13,827 nt of DNA from JANWHF01 sp036276235 (GCA_036276235.1 DATBDZ010000256.1:1-13827), one strand, 5' to 3'. Counted from the first letter of the stretch, positions 1 to 7,782 are shown. Notes: generated by a model from the letters alone, not told the origin. Made by a program: numbers and translations.

Positions 1-90
1 GCCATGTCCCACGCTTGCGTGGGCATGTCCGTCGGCGGGATAGAGCCGTTCGCGATTGTACGACATGCCCACGCAAGCGTGGGACATGGC
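1..90. repeat. Perfect 29-bp inverted repeat, REP/BIME-like
   Basis: Bases 1-29 are the exact reverse complement of 62-90, separated by a 32-base spacer. Each arm contains its own short hairpin: the seven bases CCCACGC, a TT or AA loop, then GCGTGGG. The element lies about 54 bases beyond the stop codon of the efflux lipoprotein gene, so it could end or stabilise that transcript. There is no T-run after the stem, so it is not a classical intrinsic terminator. The layout of two small hairpins in opposite orientation matches the bacterial REP/BIME class in form; membership of a named family is inferred. Confidence 0.85.
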
Positions 91-144
91 ACCCAAATGA
101 ACAGATGAATTCGGATAGGTTAACCATGCGCGGCACCTAAGACC

Positions 145-1779
145 TCACCGCTTTGCCTGCTCCGACTTTGCCGCTTGCTCCTCCTGCTCCTGCGATTCCC
201 ATCCGCCGCCGAGGGCTTTGTAGAGGGCGACGACATTGGCGCTGACCGTTTCTTCGCTCTGTGCCATCAGATCCTGGGAGGCGAAGAGATTTCTTTGTGC
301 TTCCAGGACATTGAGAAAATCGGTCAAGCCCTTGGTGTAAAGCTGACCAGCCAGATCGACGGCGCGGCGATTGGCCGCCACGGCTTCTCGGAGAAATTGC
401 CAGCGCTGGCGCTCCTCGTTGTATCCGACGAGGGCGTTTTCGACGTCTTCCAGTGATCTGAGGATTGTCGATTGATATTGCGCCATCGCCTCCTGCTCGC
501 GCATGGTTTGTACGCTGACGTTGGCGCGGATGCGGCCGGCGTCGAAGATGCGCCAATTGATCTGCGGGCCGATCGAATAATAGATGCTGCTGGAGTTGAA
601 CAGATCGCTCGGATGGCCCGCGGCAAGGCCGACTCCGCCGGTGAGGGCAAACCGGGGGAAGAGGTCGGCGGTGGCCGCGCCGATGCGGGCGTTGGCGGCG
701 GCGAGCTGGCGCTCCGCCTGCCGCACGTCCGGGCGACGCCGCAATAATTCTGAAGGCAATCCGATCGGCACCTCCGGCGGCGCCGAAGGCAGCGGATGCT
801 GCACGATCAGCTCCTCCTCCAGCGCGTTGGGCGGCTGCGCCAGCAGCACGCTGAGCCGATGAATATCCTGCTGAATCTGCGTCTCGCGCACGGGAATCTG
901 CGAGCGCGTGCTGGCAACCTGCGCCTCGGCCCGTGCCACGTCCAAGTCACTGTTTAATCCTGCCGCAAAACGCGAGCGGGTAAGCTCGACCGTGTCCTGT
1001 TGCGAGCGGACGTTTTCGCGGGCGATCGACAGTTGCAGCTGCGCGCCGCGCAGATCGATGTAATTGCGCGCCACTTCCGCCAGCAGGGTCACCATCGCAT
1101 CGCGGCGCGCTTCCAGCGACGCGGCTTCATCGGCACGAGCCGCCTCAATCTCGCGCCGCACGCCGCCGAAGATGTCGATCTCCCAGCTCGCGTCGAAGCC
1201 AGCCTGCCAGGTGTCAAGCTCGGTGCGATTAAATGCCGATGCCAATCCGGAAGAGGAGGAACTGCCCGAGCCGGAGCCTGAGCCCGTCGCGCGGCTGGCA
1301 TTGCTCGACCCGACGCCCGAAGCGTTATTCGATCCAGGAAGATAAAACCCGTTCTTGCTGAAGCGCGCGTGCTGATACGAACCACTGGCGTTGGCGACAG
1401 GAAACAGACCCGATCGGGAAATCTGAAGCTGATACCGCGCCTCGCGCAAACGCAGCTCGGCGACTTGAACGGTGAGATTCGAGTTGACCGCACGCTCTAC
1501 GAGTGAATTCAGCTGCGCATCGCCGAACGATTCCCACCAGCGCGTCAGATCAACGACGACGGGTTGCGTTGTCGGCTGTGTAGAGGGTTGCGTCGAAGGC
1601 TGCGTCGCCGCGCCAAATTGCCCGGGGACTTTGTAATCGGGGCGATGATAATCCGGCCCAACCGCGCAGCCGGCGACGGCAAGAGCCAATGCAAGAACGC
1701 AAACGCCCGCCCAGCGCGGAGCCGCGAAAGAGATTAGCCGACGGCGCACGCCATGCGACGGTGCACGTTTAAAACCCAT
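145..1779 (-). CDS. RND efflux system outer-membrane lipoprotein, NodT/OprM (TolC-like) family
   Basis: This is the outer-membrane channel of a tripartite efflux pump, exporting small molecules passed on by an inner-membrane RND transporter and a periplasmic adaptor. The hydrophobic signal ends in a lipobox (V-A-G-C, Cys38), so the mature protein should be lipid-anchored. Two OEP repeats follow. Recognisable family motifs are ASWEIDIFGG (near 197-206), LLRRRPDVRQAERQLAAANA, INWRIFDAGRI and LEDVENAL. I chose the ATG at 1779 because GGAG lies 9 bases upstream; the ATG at 1800 would add seven residues but has no clear ribosome binding site. The length of 544 is slightly above the usual 460-500. 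The excess is a TQPSTQPSTQPTTQP stretch after the lipobox (about 59-73) and a Ser/Gly/Asn-rich insertion (about 151-178). No pump or adaptor gene is visible in the window; they could lie beyond the left edge. The family call is firm, the substrate unknown. Confidence 0.93.
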   Translation of the reverse strand: MGFKRAPSHGVRRRLISFAAPRWAGVCVLALALAVAGCAVGPDYHRPDYKVPGQFGAATQPSTQPSTQPTTQPVVVDLTRWWESFGDAQLNSLVERAVNSNLTVQVAELRLREARYQLQISRSGLFPVANASGSYQHARFSKNGFYLPGSNNASGVGSSNASRATGSGSGSGSSSSSGLASAFNRTELDTWQAGFDASWEIDIFGGVRREIEAARADEAASLEARRDAMVTLLAEVARNYIDLRGAQLQLSIARENVRSQQDTVELTRSRFAAGLNSDLDVARAEAQVASTRSQIPVRETQIQQDIHRLSVLLAQPPNALEEELIVQHPLPSAPPEVPIGLPSELLRRRPDVRQAERQLAAANARIGAATADLFPRFALTGGVGLAAGHPSDLFNSSSIYYSIGPQINWRIFDAGRIRANVSVQTMREQEAMAQYQSTILRSLEDVENALVGYNEERQRWQFLREAVAANRRAVDLAGQLYTKGLTDFLNVLEAQRNLFASQDLMAQSEETVSANVVALYKALGGGWESQEQEEQAAKSEQAKR

Positions 1780-1788
1780 GTAATCAAT

Positions 1789-1792
1789 CTCC
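1789..1792 (-). promoter_or_regulatory. Ribosome binding site that decides the efflux lipoprotein start
   Basis: On the minus strand GGAG stands 9 bases before the ATG at 1779. The upstream ATG at 1800 and the one at 1794 lack such a sequence at a useful distance. This favours the shorter protein, which still keeps a basic n-region (RRR) before the hydrophobic signal core. Confidence 0.55.
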
Positions 1793-1995
1793 ATTCCCAT
1801 AATCAGCGCGAGACTCTAACAGGATGCCACGCTAATGACTGCGCCGGACCCGCGCCGATCAACAGCGGGTGTGTAGCGCTAGATTGTGCCGAACAGCATT
1901 GATGGGGAGATCCAGTTGGGTTTGAGTTTTCCGCCCCCGCGATCCCGCTATGCGGAGTGGTTACGTGCCTTGGGCACACCCACGCGGCGCGAAGA

Positions 1996-2052
1996 CGGCG
2001 GGCAGTGCCCGCCCTACGATGACGCGGCGCGTAGGGCGGGCACTGCCCGCCG
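1996..2052. repeat. Perfect 22-bp inverted repeat
   Basis: Bases 1996-2017 are the exact reverse complement of 2031-2052, with a 13-base loop. Each arm contains an inner palindrome, GCGGGCA-G-TGCCCGC, so the element can form one long or two short hairpins, the same architecture as the element at 1-90. It has no T-tract and lies far from any gene end. Confidence 0.85.
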
Positions 2053-2134
2053 CATTTTCCGAGCACGTATTCGAAAGCTCTGGCTGGATTGAGCGAAAGG
2101 GCCAACTGCTTGCGAGCACCTGCTCTGAAAATGC
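2052..2134. repeat. 14-bp inverted repeat around a sequence shared with 12813-12825
   Basis: Bases 2052-2065 match the reverse complement of 2121-2134 at 13 of 14 positions (GCATTTTC then GAGCA). The loop contains TCTGGCTGGATTG (2079-2091), which occurs again exactly at 12813-12825 inside another inverted repeat, with related sequence continuing for about 20 bases downstream in both places. Confidence 0.65.
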
Positions 2135-2169
2135 TGGCGGCCGTACGCAGACGCCACGGGCATGCTAAC

Positions 2170-2227
2170 GCAAGCCCATGCCACCCAATTTTGAGCCATC
2201 CCGCAAAATCGGGTGGCATGGGCTCGC
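2170..2227. repeat. 23-bp inverted repeat with two mismatches
   Basis: Bases 2170-2192 pair with 2205-2227 with two mismatches, leaving a 12-base loop. The arm contains AGCCCATGCCACCC. The CATG/GCC composition is similar to that of the element at 1-90 but the sequence is not the same, so I treat it as a separate repeat type. Confidence 0.8.
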
Positions 2228-2405
2228 GACAGCGTGCGCGTGACGTCTTCCATGCTTCGCGGTTGTCCCGAAGGCACGTGACCACTCAGCATGACGATCG
2301 TCTGAATTTCTGAATCTGACAGGATGGATGACGAGTTAGAGCATTCGGAAATGATTGCGGCCTGCTAAAGGAATGATTGAACGCCCGGACCGGACGAATG
2401 CCGTC

Positions 2406-3476
2406 TCATCGCCCGCGAATTCGCTGCGGCGTGTCTAGCCCGCGTCGCATCGTTCCACGGGCATCCGGCTTGGTGTCAGTGTTATTAGTTGGCTGCGCAG
2501 TGGCCGACGTCTTCCCTGGATCGAGAGTCATCTTTTCGGCGTACACTTCGACGCGCAAGCGCATGATCGCGTCAGAACCAGCCGCGCTGGGCGTGGTGTA
2601 CTTCGCCGAGACAATTCCTACGCCACTGGCGTTAAACGTGAGAAGCGTCGTGGTCAGGTCGGGGGCTTTCAACTCCAGCGTGAGCGTCTTTTCCTTGTCG
2701 TTGGAATTGTTTCCTTTCATCACAAAATCTTCGTGCCAGTCGAGGAATGCCTGTGCATCGTTCGCCGCGACGTAGAACACGATATTCGAGAGCTCCCAAG
2801 TGGTCGGTTGCTTCTCGTAATCCCGCAATTCGCCGACAGCGTTAGTGGTAGTCTTATGTCGCATCGTGACCGGCTCGATGCTCTGTACGCGATTGGTCGG
2901 CAGTCCGGGGATGGTCAGCGCAAACGAGTTGGCCATCGCGGTTTTGGTGCGCGTGCCTGCCTTTGCTCCGTTGAAAGAGCCTCCTTTGATGAGGTTGGAT
3001 GATTCGACGGACAGCCCGATCTGAAGAAATACTGCGTCCTTCGATGCGCCGCTCAACGCCGGGATCGTCAGCTCGTTGAGCATCATGTGGTTGAGAGTGC
3101 GCTGCTGTGCAACCTGCCCCATGGCGTTGACCAGGTACATCGCTCCGTCTGAACGGGAATGGCCGCCCAGCGATTCGCTGAGGAATTTGGTGAATTGATC
3201 GGGGCGGATGTGGGCATGCACGTCTTCCACCACCACCGCCCCGATATGTTTGTGGGGCCAGGCATCGGGGCCGCTCACTTTCTCTACGACAACCTGACCG
3301 ACTACCGAGCCGCTGTCCAAGGAGTGGACGATATCGGTTTCCGTTCCGATCTGCAGGCCATAGCCCGTCTGCTCAACCATGGGTCGCTGGTCGGCAGCAT
3401 GCAGCCGGGATGCACAATGCCCAACCAGAGCCGCCGACAATGCCGCCAGAAAGTAAACTCCGCTGATTTGTCGCAT
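2406..3476 (-). CDS. Secreted protein of unknown function with two related beta-rich halves
   Basis: I do not recognise the family. Residues 1-27 form a signal peptide (MRQISG, hydrophobic core, then LHA before ADQ), so the protein is probably periplasmic or exported; Cys21 is not in a good lipobox. The start ATG at 3476 has AAGGG 7 bases upstream. The mature part seems duplicated: residues 45-162 and 195-317 each show a PDQFTKFL/AQAFLDWH-like segment, a G-G/N-rich turn (ESLGGHSRSD; VMKGNNSND), hydrophobic strands, and a D-A-[VI] strand (SKDAVFLQIGLSVE; SDAIMRLRVEVYAE). The pattern recalls phage tail-tube (gp19/Hcp-like) folds; this is inference from pattern alone. The last 40 residues are polar, Thr/Pro/Arg-rich and probably disordered. 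It is a lone gene between two long intergenic regions. Confidence 0.8.
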   Translation of the reverse strand: MRQISGVYFLAALSAALVGHCASRLHAADQRPMVEQTGYGLQIGTETDIVHSLDSGSVVGQVVVEKVSGPDAWPHKHIGAVVVEDVHAHIRPDQFTKFLSESLGGHSRSDGAMYLVNAMGQVAQQRTLNHMMLNELTIPALSGASKDAVFLQIGLSVESSNLIKGGSFNGAKAGTRTKTAMANSFALTIPGLPTNRVQSIEPVTMRHKTTTNAVGELRDYEKQPTTWELSNIVFYVAANDAQAFLDWHEDFVMKGNNSNDKEKTLTLELKAPDLTTTLLTFNASGVGIVSAKYTTPSAAGSDAIMRLRVEVYAEKMTLDPGKTSATAQPTNNTDTKPDARGTMRRGLDTPQRIRGR

Positions 3477-3503
3477 GTGTGAGCCCTTGTTTTGACAAAA
3501 GCT

Positions 3504-3532
3504 ATTGTAACGGATTCACCATTCTCATTACA
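3504..3532 (-). promoter_or_regulatory. Weak candidate promoter for the secreted protein gene
   Basis: On the minus strand TACAAT (3504-3509) matches the -10 consensus at five of six bases and would start a leader of about 20 bases before the ATG at 3476. At the 17-base spacing the -35 hexamer TGTAAT is poor. The AAGGG ribosome binding site lies between this and the start codon. Confidence 0.28.
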
Positions 3533-3717
3533 CGAAAAAGACAGCGAGGCCGCCGGCTCACCCGACGGCTGGTTTAATTTCGCCAATCGCCACAGCCGAA
3601 TGTAATCCATTTCATCTTAAGTGTTACAGCCATTCCTGGATAAGTGCGATCGAGCAATTTCCGCCCGGTGATTGAATCGGTCCCGAATCTCCGGTACCCT
3701 GCGCATAGCTGTAATTG

Positions 3718-3756
3718 AGTGCCCTCTTTGAGTGCCCTCTTTGAGTGCCCTCATTG
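3718..3756. repeat. Three tandem copies of a 13-base unit
   Basis: AGTGCCCTCTTTG occurs at 3718-3730 and 3731-3743, and again with one change (CATTG for CTTTG) at 3744-3756. It sits about 100 bases before the GTG start of the giant surface protein. It could be a regulator-binding array or simple slippage; the sequence does not decide. Confidence 0.85.
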
Positions 3757-3855
3757 GGTGGAGGGGATGGCGCGACGAGCTTTTCCTCTTAACGTTACCG
3801 CCGGCTTATGTAGCGAGCCGCGTCATCGGCATGTTTTTTTCGTAAAGGTTAAGTC

Positions 3856-6800
3856 GTGACCACACCGAAAACGCGGCGCACTACGCAGGCATTGGCTCAA
3901 AGTGTCCGATCTGCGTGCGCAGAATGGATCGAAAGCCGTCTGATGCTGTCGGCGACTCTTTCGATTTCTCAATTGCCGGCTCCTGCCGACGTCGTCCAAA
4001 ATCCATCAGTGCAGGCGCTGTCCATCGGCACGCCGGACCTTGACCCGGACTTCGACACAGGACTGTCCAACACCGACAACATCACCAACCTGAATAACAG
4101 TTCTTCAAACAAAGCGCTTCAGTTCGAAATGGTTGTAAGCGGCATCGCAACGGGAACGGTGTGCAGCCTCTTCGCTGACGGCGTTCTGATTGCATCCGGC
4201 GGGACAGGGGGGCCAGGCGTCATCGGCGTGGGATTGAAGACGGATGGCAAGAGAGTTTTCTCAGATGGAGTTCACGTCTTCACTGCAAGGCTGAGCAATC
4301 CCGATGGCACGCAATCGCCGGATTCGCCGCCCTTAAGCGTGACCATCGACACGACCCCACCCGCGACGCCGCCGGCGCCCGTCCTGGAATCGCAGAGCGA
4401 TACCGGCATCAGCGATAGTGACCATATCACATCTGATGTCACACCAGCGTTTGACGTTGTGGCGACCGATCCAGGAATGATCCAACTGACAACCAATGGT
4501 CAAAACCTGGGCCCTCAGGCGACGGTCAGCTCTGCCGGCATGTACACACTCTCTTCGTGGTATGCGACGACGACCTTCACCAAGGGAAGCACGTTTATTG
4601 GTCCCTTTGGAACGACAGTGGATACGTGTGATCTCAATGGCGACTCACTGCCCGATCTGATCATAAACAACGGGCAGGTGGTGGTGGAAGCGATTAACAA
4701 CGGAGATGGCTCATTCACGCGGTCGACAGTTCCGAATATCCAGGTCAACGACATGAAGGCCGGGGACTTTAACGGCGACGGAACGGTCGACATCGTTGGC
4801 ATGCCGTCTTCAAACCCTGCGTCGGTTGTATTGTACGTGGGAAACGGCGACGGCACCTTCCAGGCGCCGAAGACGCTGTATACCGCATTGACCATCATAC
4901 CCACGGTGGATGCGGCGGATTTGAATCACGATGGACACCTCGACGTTGTCGTGGCAGCATCCGAGCTCGCCACGCTTATGGGAAACGGAGATGGAACGTT
5001 TCAGCCCGCTCTTGTCCAACAATTCACATTCTCCGCGGGAACGGGAGTGTTCCTTGCAGACGTCAACGGCGATGGCACAGCAGATGTCATCATTTCAGAT
5101 ATTGGTGGTCTTGCGGTTTTGCTGATGCACCCTAATGGCCTGGAGCAGTGGCCCCCGAGCTTCACTCTTGGAGACAAAAGCATCACCGGGTTCGGATCGG
5201 TCGCCGTGGCAGATCTCAACAGCGACGGCAAGCCTGATCTGATCGCGGATACTTCCAACGGCATTTTCGTGTGCATGGGACATGGAGACGGCACCTTCAC
5301 ATCACCGACCCTGTTTGCCAGCCCCATTTCACTGCGCGGCCTGACGATCGCCGACTTTGACCGCGATGGTGTCTCGGACGCCCTGGCCACCGGAGTGGGA
5401 CCCACTGGCAATGACCTGGTCTTCTTTCATGGCGATGGCAACGGCACGTTTGAACCGCCGGTTCTTTCGGCAGCAACTGAACGCGGCGGACCAATGACCG
5501 TGGGCGATTTCAACCACGATGGCCGCGTCGATGTCCTCATCAACGGAAATGCGACGGAACTGGGCGCGGGCGGGCCTTTGATGGACGGCGTTTACAGCAT
5601 CGCCGCGTGGGCTCAGGACGTGGCGGGTAATCGCTCCGCGCCGAGTCCCGCGACATCCATTGCGGTGACAACGGTTCGGCCGACCGCTCAGTTGAGCGCT
5701 TCAACTTATCATGTTGACGAGGGCAGCTCGGTCGACCTAAGCGTTGCGAAAGCTTCCGCATCGGCGATTTCCTATCAATGGGATTTCGACTACGACGGCA
5801 CGACATTTAGCCCTTCAGAGTCGGGTCAGAACGTCGAGTTCGATGCGAGCGCTATCGATGGCCCGACGACGCGCACGGTGGCCATGCGCGTGAGCGACAT
5901 TGCCGGAAATGCATCGCTGCTCACTGCAACGGTGGTGATCCAAAACGTTGCGCCAACGGCAAGCTTCGTCGGCGGGGTTTATGGGCTCGGGTTCCCTGGC
6001 AAGGTAATATTTGATTCGCCGGTTGATCCATCTGCTGCCGATGCCGCGTCGGGCTACACCTACAGCTACGACTTCGACAACGATGGCGTATTTGATCTGA
6101 CCGACTGCAGTTCCAGCACCGCAATCGTCCCAGCAGATGACCTGGCGAGTTTGGGTGAACACATCATCCGGGGACGCATCAGCGACAAGGACGGCGGATT
6201 CACCGATTACCTTGCCACCATCACAATCGCGCAGCCGGCAGTCCTTAGGGGGACGGTTTTTGGCGACAACAACACCAACGGAACGCGCGACGCTGGCGAG
6301 ATTGGAGTCAGTGGAATCACTGTTTATCTGGATGCAAACGGAAATGGGCAACTGGATCCGCAAGAAACGTCGGTGTTGACGGTTGCGGACGGCGACTATC
6401 TTTTCCCGGCAGTTCAGCTCAGCACGCCCTTTCAACTGCACGCGATTCTGCCGGCAGGTTGGACGATCACAGGGGGTGACGGAGCGGATGGTACAATGCT
6501 CACGCTAGGGCCTGATTCGGTGGTCACCGGCCTTGATTTTGGCGTGAAGAGTCCGCCGCTTCCAAGCTTCGGTGGCCCATATTCGACAAGCGAAGGATCG
6601 CAAGTCATTCTCGATGCCTCCGGCTCGTCAGAACTGGGCGGAACCATTGCCCAATACGAATGGGACACGGACTATGACGGTTCCACATTCGTGACGCGCG
6701 CAAGCGGCGCGACAATCCTGTTCAGCGCGGCTGGTTTGGATGGCCCTTCGACGCGGGCGGTCGCGCTGCGCGTAACTGATGAAAACGGAGTTGCGGAAAT

Positions 6801-7782
6801 CGTCAGCGGAAGTGTAATGATCAACAATGCGCCGCCTACCGCGGTGTTCCTGGCCGGCGCACCGGTGCCGCTCGGATCGGCTGGTCGTGTTGCATTCTTC
6901 AGGTCAAGCGATCCGTCGCCAGCCGACGTGGCCGCTGGTTTCAAATACAGTTTCGATTTCAACAATGTTGGGACGTTTGAGATCGCGGATTCACCAGCAG
7001 CGGTCGCTACAATTCCCGCCAGTTTTCTCACAGCGACCGGCGTGCACAAAATCCGAGGACGCATCGAAGACAAGGACGGCGGATTCACCGACTACACGAC
7101 GACGGTCTACGCCTATAAGCCCGCCCCGGCGGCGATCTCGGGCACGCTCTTCAACGACGCCAACTCCAATGGCGTGCTCGATAAGGGCGAGAAGCCGCTC
7201 GTCTCTCGCGTTGTCTTCATCGACACAAACAAGAACGGCAAGCCCGATGCGGGCGAAATAACCACGACCACCAAGACGAATGGGACTTATTCCTTCAAGA
7301 ACCTTTTGCCGGGGAGCTATCGCATCGCGGATGTATTGCCCGCCAGATGGCGCCGAACCAATCCTGTGATTGGCTATTACGATCTGAATCTGAGGGCCGG
7401 GCAGTCAGTGACGGGGAGGAACTTCGCCGAGACGCAAAATGTTCTTGTCACAGGCGTGGTTTTCAATGACTTGAATGGCAACGGCAAGCAGGACTCTGGC
7501 GAAACGGGGATCGCCGGTATGACGGTTTACATTGACAGGAACAAAAACGGAAAGCTCAATCCTGGGGAGGCATCGACGATCACCGCCGCAGACGGGTCTT
7601 ATAATTTCAAGACGCTGGTAGCCGGAAGTTATAGAGTCGCCCAGGTCTTGCCGACAGGATGGCGCGTGATCAATCCGACGAGCGGGTATTTGGACCTGAC
7701 GTTGGCCACGGGCCAAAGCGCCACGGACGAAACCTTTGCCGATATAACAGCGGCGATAACCGGCAAGATCCTCCAAAAGTAA
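3856..7782 (+). CDS. Giant extracellular protein: seven-bladed FG-GAP/VCBS propeller, four PKD-like and three SdrD_B domains
   Basis: This is a 1308-residue exported protein, probably surface-bound and adhesive or matrix-forming; its ligand is unknown. The GTG start has AAAGG 7 bases upstream. The N-terminus lacks a classical hydrophobic signal but carries ESRLMLSA (26-33), a variant of the planctomycete LEPR-XLL motif. Residues 45-235 look like bacterial Ig-like repeats (TIDTTPPATPP linker). Seven DxNxDGxxD-type calcium sites start at D259, D304, D355, D402, D453, D500 and D551, 45-51 residues apart, as expected for a seven-bladed propeller. PKD-like domains follow at about 608-795, an SdrD_B domain at 796-899, PKD-like domains again at 900-1092, and SdrD_B domains at 1096-1195 and 1196-1308 (NDxNxNGxxDxGE sites). 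There is no dockerin, sortase signal or PEP-CTERM tail. The next gene starts 6 bases after the stop. Confidence 0.93.
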   Translation: MTTPKTRRTTQALAQSVRSACAEWIESRLMLSATLSISQLPAPADVVQNPSVQALSIGTPDLDPDFDTGLSNTDNITNLNNSSSNKALQFEMVVSGIATGTVCSLFADGVLIASGGTGGPGVIGVGLKTDGKRVFSDGVHVFTARLSNPDGTQSPDSPPLSVTIDTTPPATPPAPVLESQSDTGISDSDHITSDVTPAFDVVATDPGMIQLTTNGQNLGPQATVSSAGMYTLSSWYATTTFTKGSTFIGPFGTTVDTCDLNGDSLPDLIINNGQVVVEAINNGDGSFTRSTVPNIQVNDMKAGDFNGDGTVDIVGMPSSNPASVVLYVGNGDGTFQAPKTLYTALTIIPTVDAADLNHDGHLDVVVAASELATLMGNGDGTFQPALVQQFTFSAGTGVFLADVNGDGTADVIISDIGGLAVLLMHPNGLEQWPPSFTLGDKSITGFGSVAVADLNSDGKPDLIADTSNGIFVCMGHGDGTFTSPTLFASPISLRGLTIADFDRDGVSDALATGVGPTGNDLVFFHGDGNGTFEPPVLSAATERGGPMTVGDFNHDGRVDVLINGNATELGAGGPLMDGVYSIAAWAQDVAGNRSAPSPATSIAVTTVRPTAQLSASTYHVDEGSSVDLSVAKASASAISYQWDFDYDGTTFSPSESGQNVEFDASAIDGPTTRTVAMRVSDIAGNASLLTATVVIQNVAPTASFVGGVYGLGFPGKVIFDSPVDPSAADAASGYTYSYDFDNDGVFDLTDCSSSTAIVPADDLASLGEHIIRGRISDKDGGFTDYLATITIAQPAVLRGTVFGDNNTNGTRDAGEIGVSGITVYLDANGNGQLDPQETSVLTVADGDYLFPAVQLSTPFQLHAILPAGWTITGGDGADGTMLTLGPDSVVTGLDFGVKSPPLPSFGGPYSTSEGSQVILDASGSSELGGTIAQYEWDTDYDGSTFVTRASGATILFSAAGLDGPSTRAVALRVTDENGVAEIVSGSVMINNAPPTAVFLAGAPVPLGSAGRVAFFRSSDPSPADVAAGFKYSFDFNNVGTFEIADSPAAVATIPASFLTATGVHKIRGRIEDKDGGFTDYTTTVYAYKPAPAAISGTLFNDANSNGVLDKGEKPLVSRVVFIDTNKNGKPDAGEITTTTKTNGTYSFKNLLPGSYRIADVLPARWRRTNPVIGYYDLNLRAGQSVTGRNFAETQNVLVTGVVFNDLNGNGKQDSGETGIAGMTVYIDRNKNGKLNPGEASTITAADGSYNFKTLVAGSYRVAQVLPTGWRVINPTSGYLDLTLATGQSATDETFADITAAITGKILQK
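6184..7091 (+). repeat. Internal duplication within the giant surface protein gene
   Basis: A 23-base stretch at 6184-6206 is repeated exactly at 7069-7091, 885 bases (295 codons) later, encoding DKDGGFTD in both places. Flanking protein sequence is also paired: YQWDFDYDGTTF with YEWDTDYDGSTF, and DGPTTRTVAMRVSD with DGPSTRAVALRVTD at nearly the same offset. This shows that the PKD-PKD-SdrD_B block was copied as a unit. Confidence 0.8.

Larger units (their letters stand above)
1950..2292. repeat. Outer inverted repeat enclosing a composite palindromic element
   Basis: Bases 1950-1974 match the reverse complement of 2267-2292 with two mismatches and one single-base gap; both contain the sense ACGTGCCTT core and GAGTGGT. 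The roughly 290 bases between them hold three further inverted repeats. The reverse complement of the right end begins GTCATGCTGAG, the same 11 bases that occur in the left arm of the element at 12786, so these termini may belong to one repeat family. Confidence 0.7.
1801..2405. other. 605-bp gene-free region dominated by nested inverted repeats
   Basis: No reading frame here looks like a gene; the open frames on both strands run through palindromic repeats and give Arg/Ala/Gly-rich shadows. Between 1950 and 2292 lie four inverted repeats, one enclosing the others. The stretches 1801-1949 and 2293-2405 hold nothing I can recognise. A promoter for the efflux lipoprotein gene should lie near 1801-1900, but I see no convincing -35/-10 pair there. 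Confidence 0.75.
3477..3855. other. 379-bp divergent intergenic region
   Basis: This region separates the minus-strand secreted protein gene from the plus-strand giant surface protein gene, so it should hold both promoters. Apart from the weak minus-strand -10 at 3504 and the 13-base tandem repeat at 3718 I see no recognisable regulatory structure. No known riboswitch could be identified by eye. AAAGG at 3844-3848, 7 bases before the GTG, is the likely ribosome binding site of the downstream gene. Confidence 0.6.

Noticed and set aside
1000..1493. Several 90-130-codon frames on both strands inside the efflux gene
   Set aside because: They are Arg/Ser/Ala-rich shadows of the GC-rich efflux lipoprotein gene.
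1803..2285. 160-codon minus-strand open frame, and plus-strand frames at 1886-2313
   Set aside because: They are made of the palindromic repeats, with opposite-strand mirror images of the same peptides, and have no gene-like features.
3492..3497. Perfect TTGACA on the plus strand
   Set aside because: No -10 hexamer lies 16-18 bases downstream and no plus-strand gene starts within 350 bases.
3545..3580. GC-rich imperfect hairpin followed by a T-containing stretch
   Set aside because: The stem has a mismatch and only about six pairs, and no plus-strand gene ends before it, so a terminator call is not supported.
3718..3756. Short regular repeats considered as a CRISPR remnant
   Set aside because: The units are 13 bases and head to tail with no spacers, and no cas gene is present.
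6241..7782. C-terminal DxNxNGxxD repeats considered as a dockerin
   Set aside because: The sites are about 25-30 residues apart within 100-residue beta-rich units with DGxYxF and LPxGW motifs, which fits SdrD_B domains and not the compact dockerin pair.
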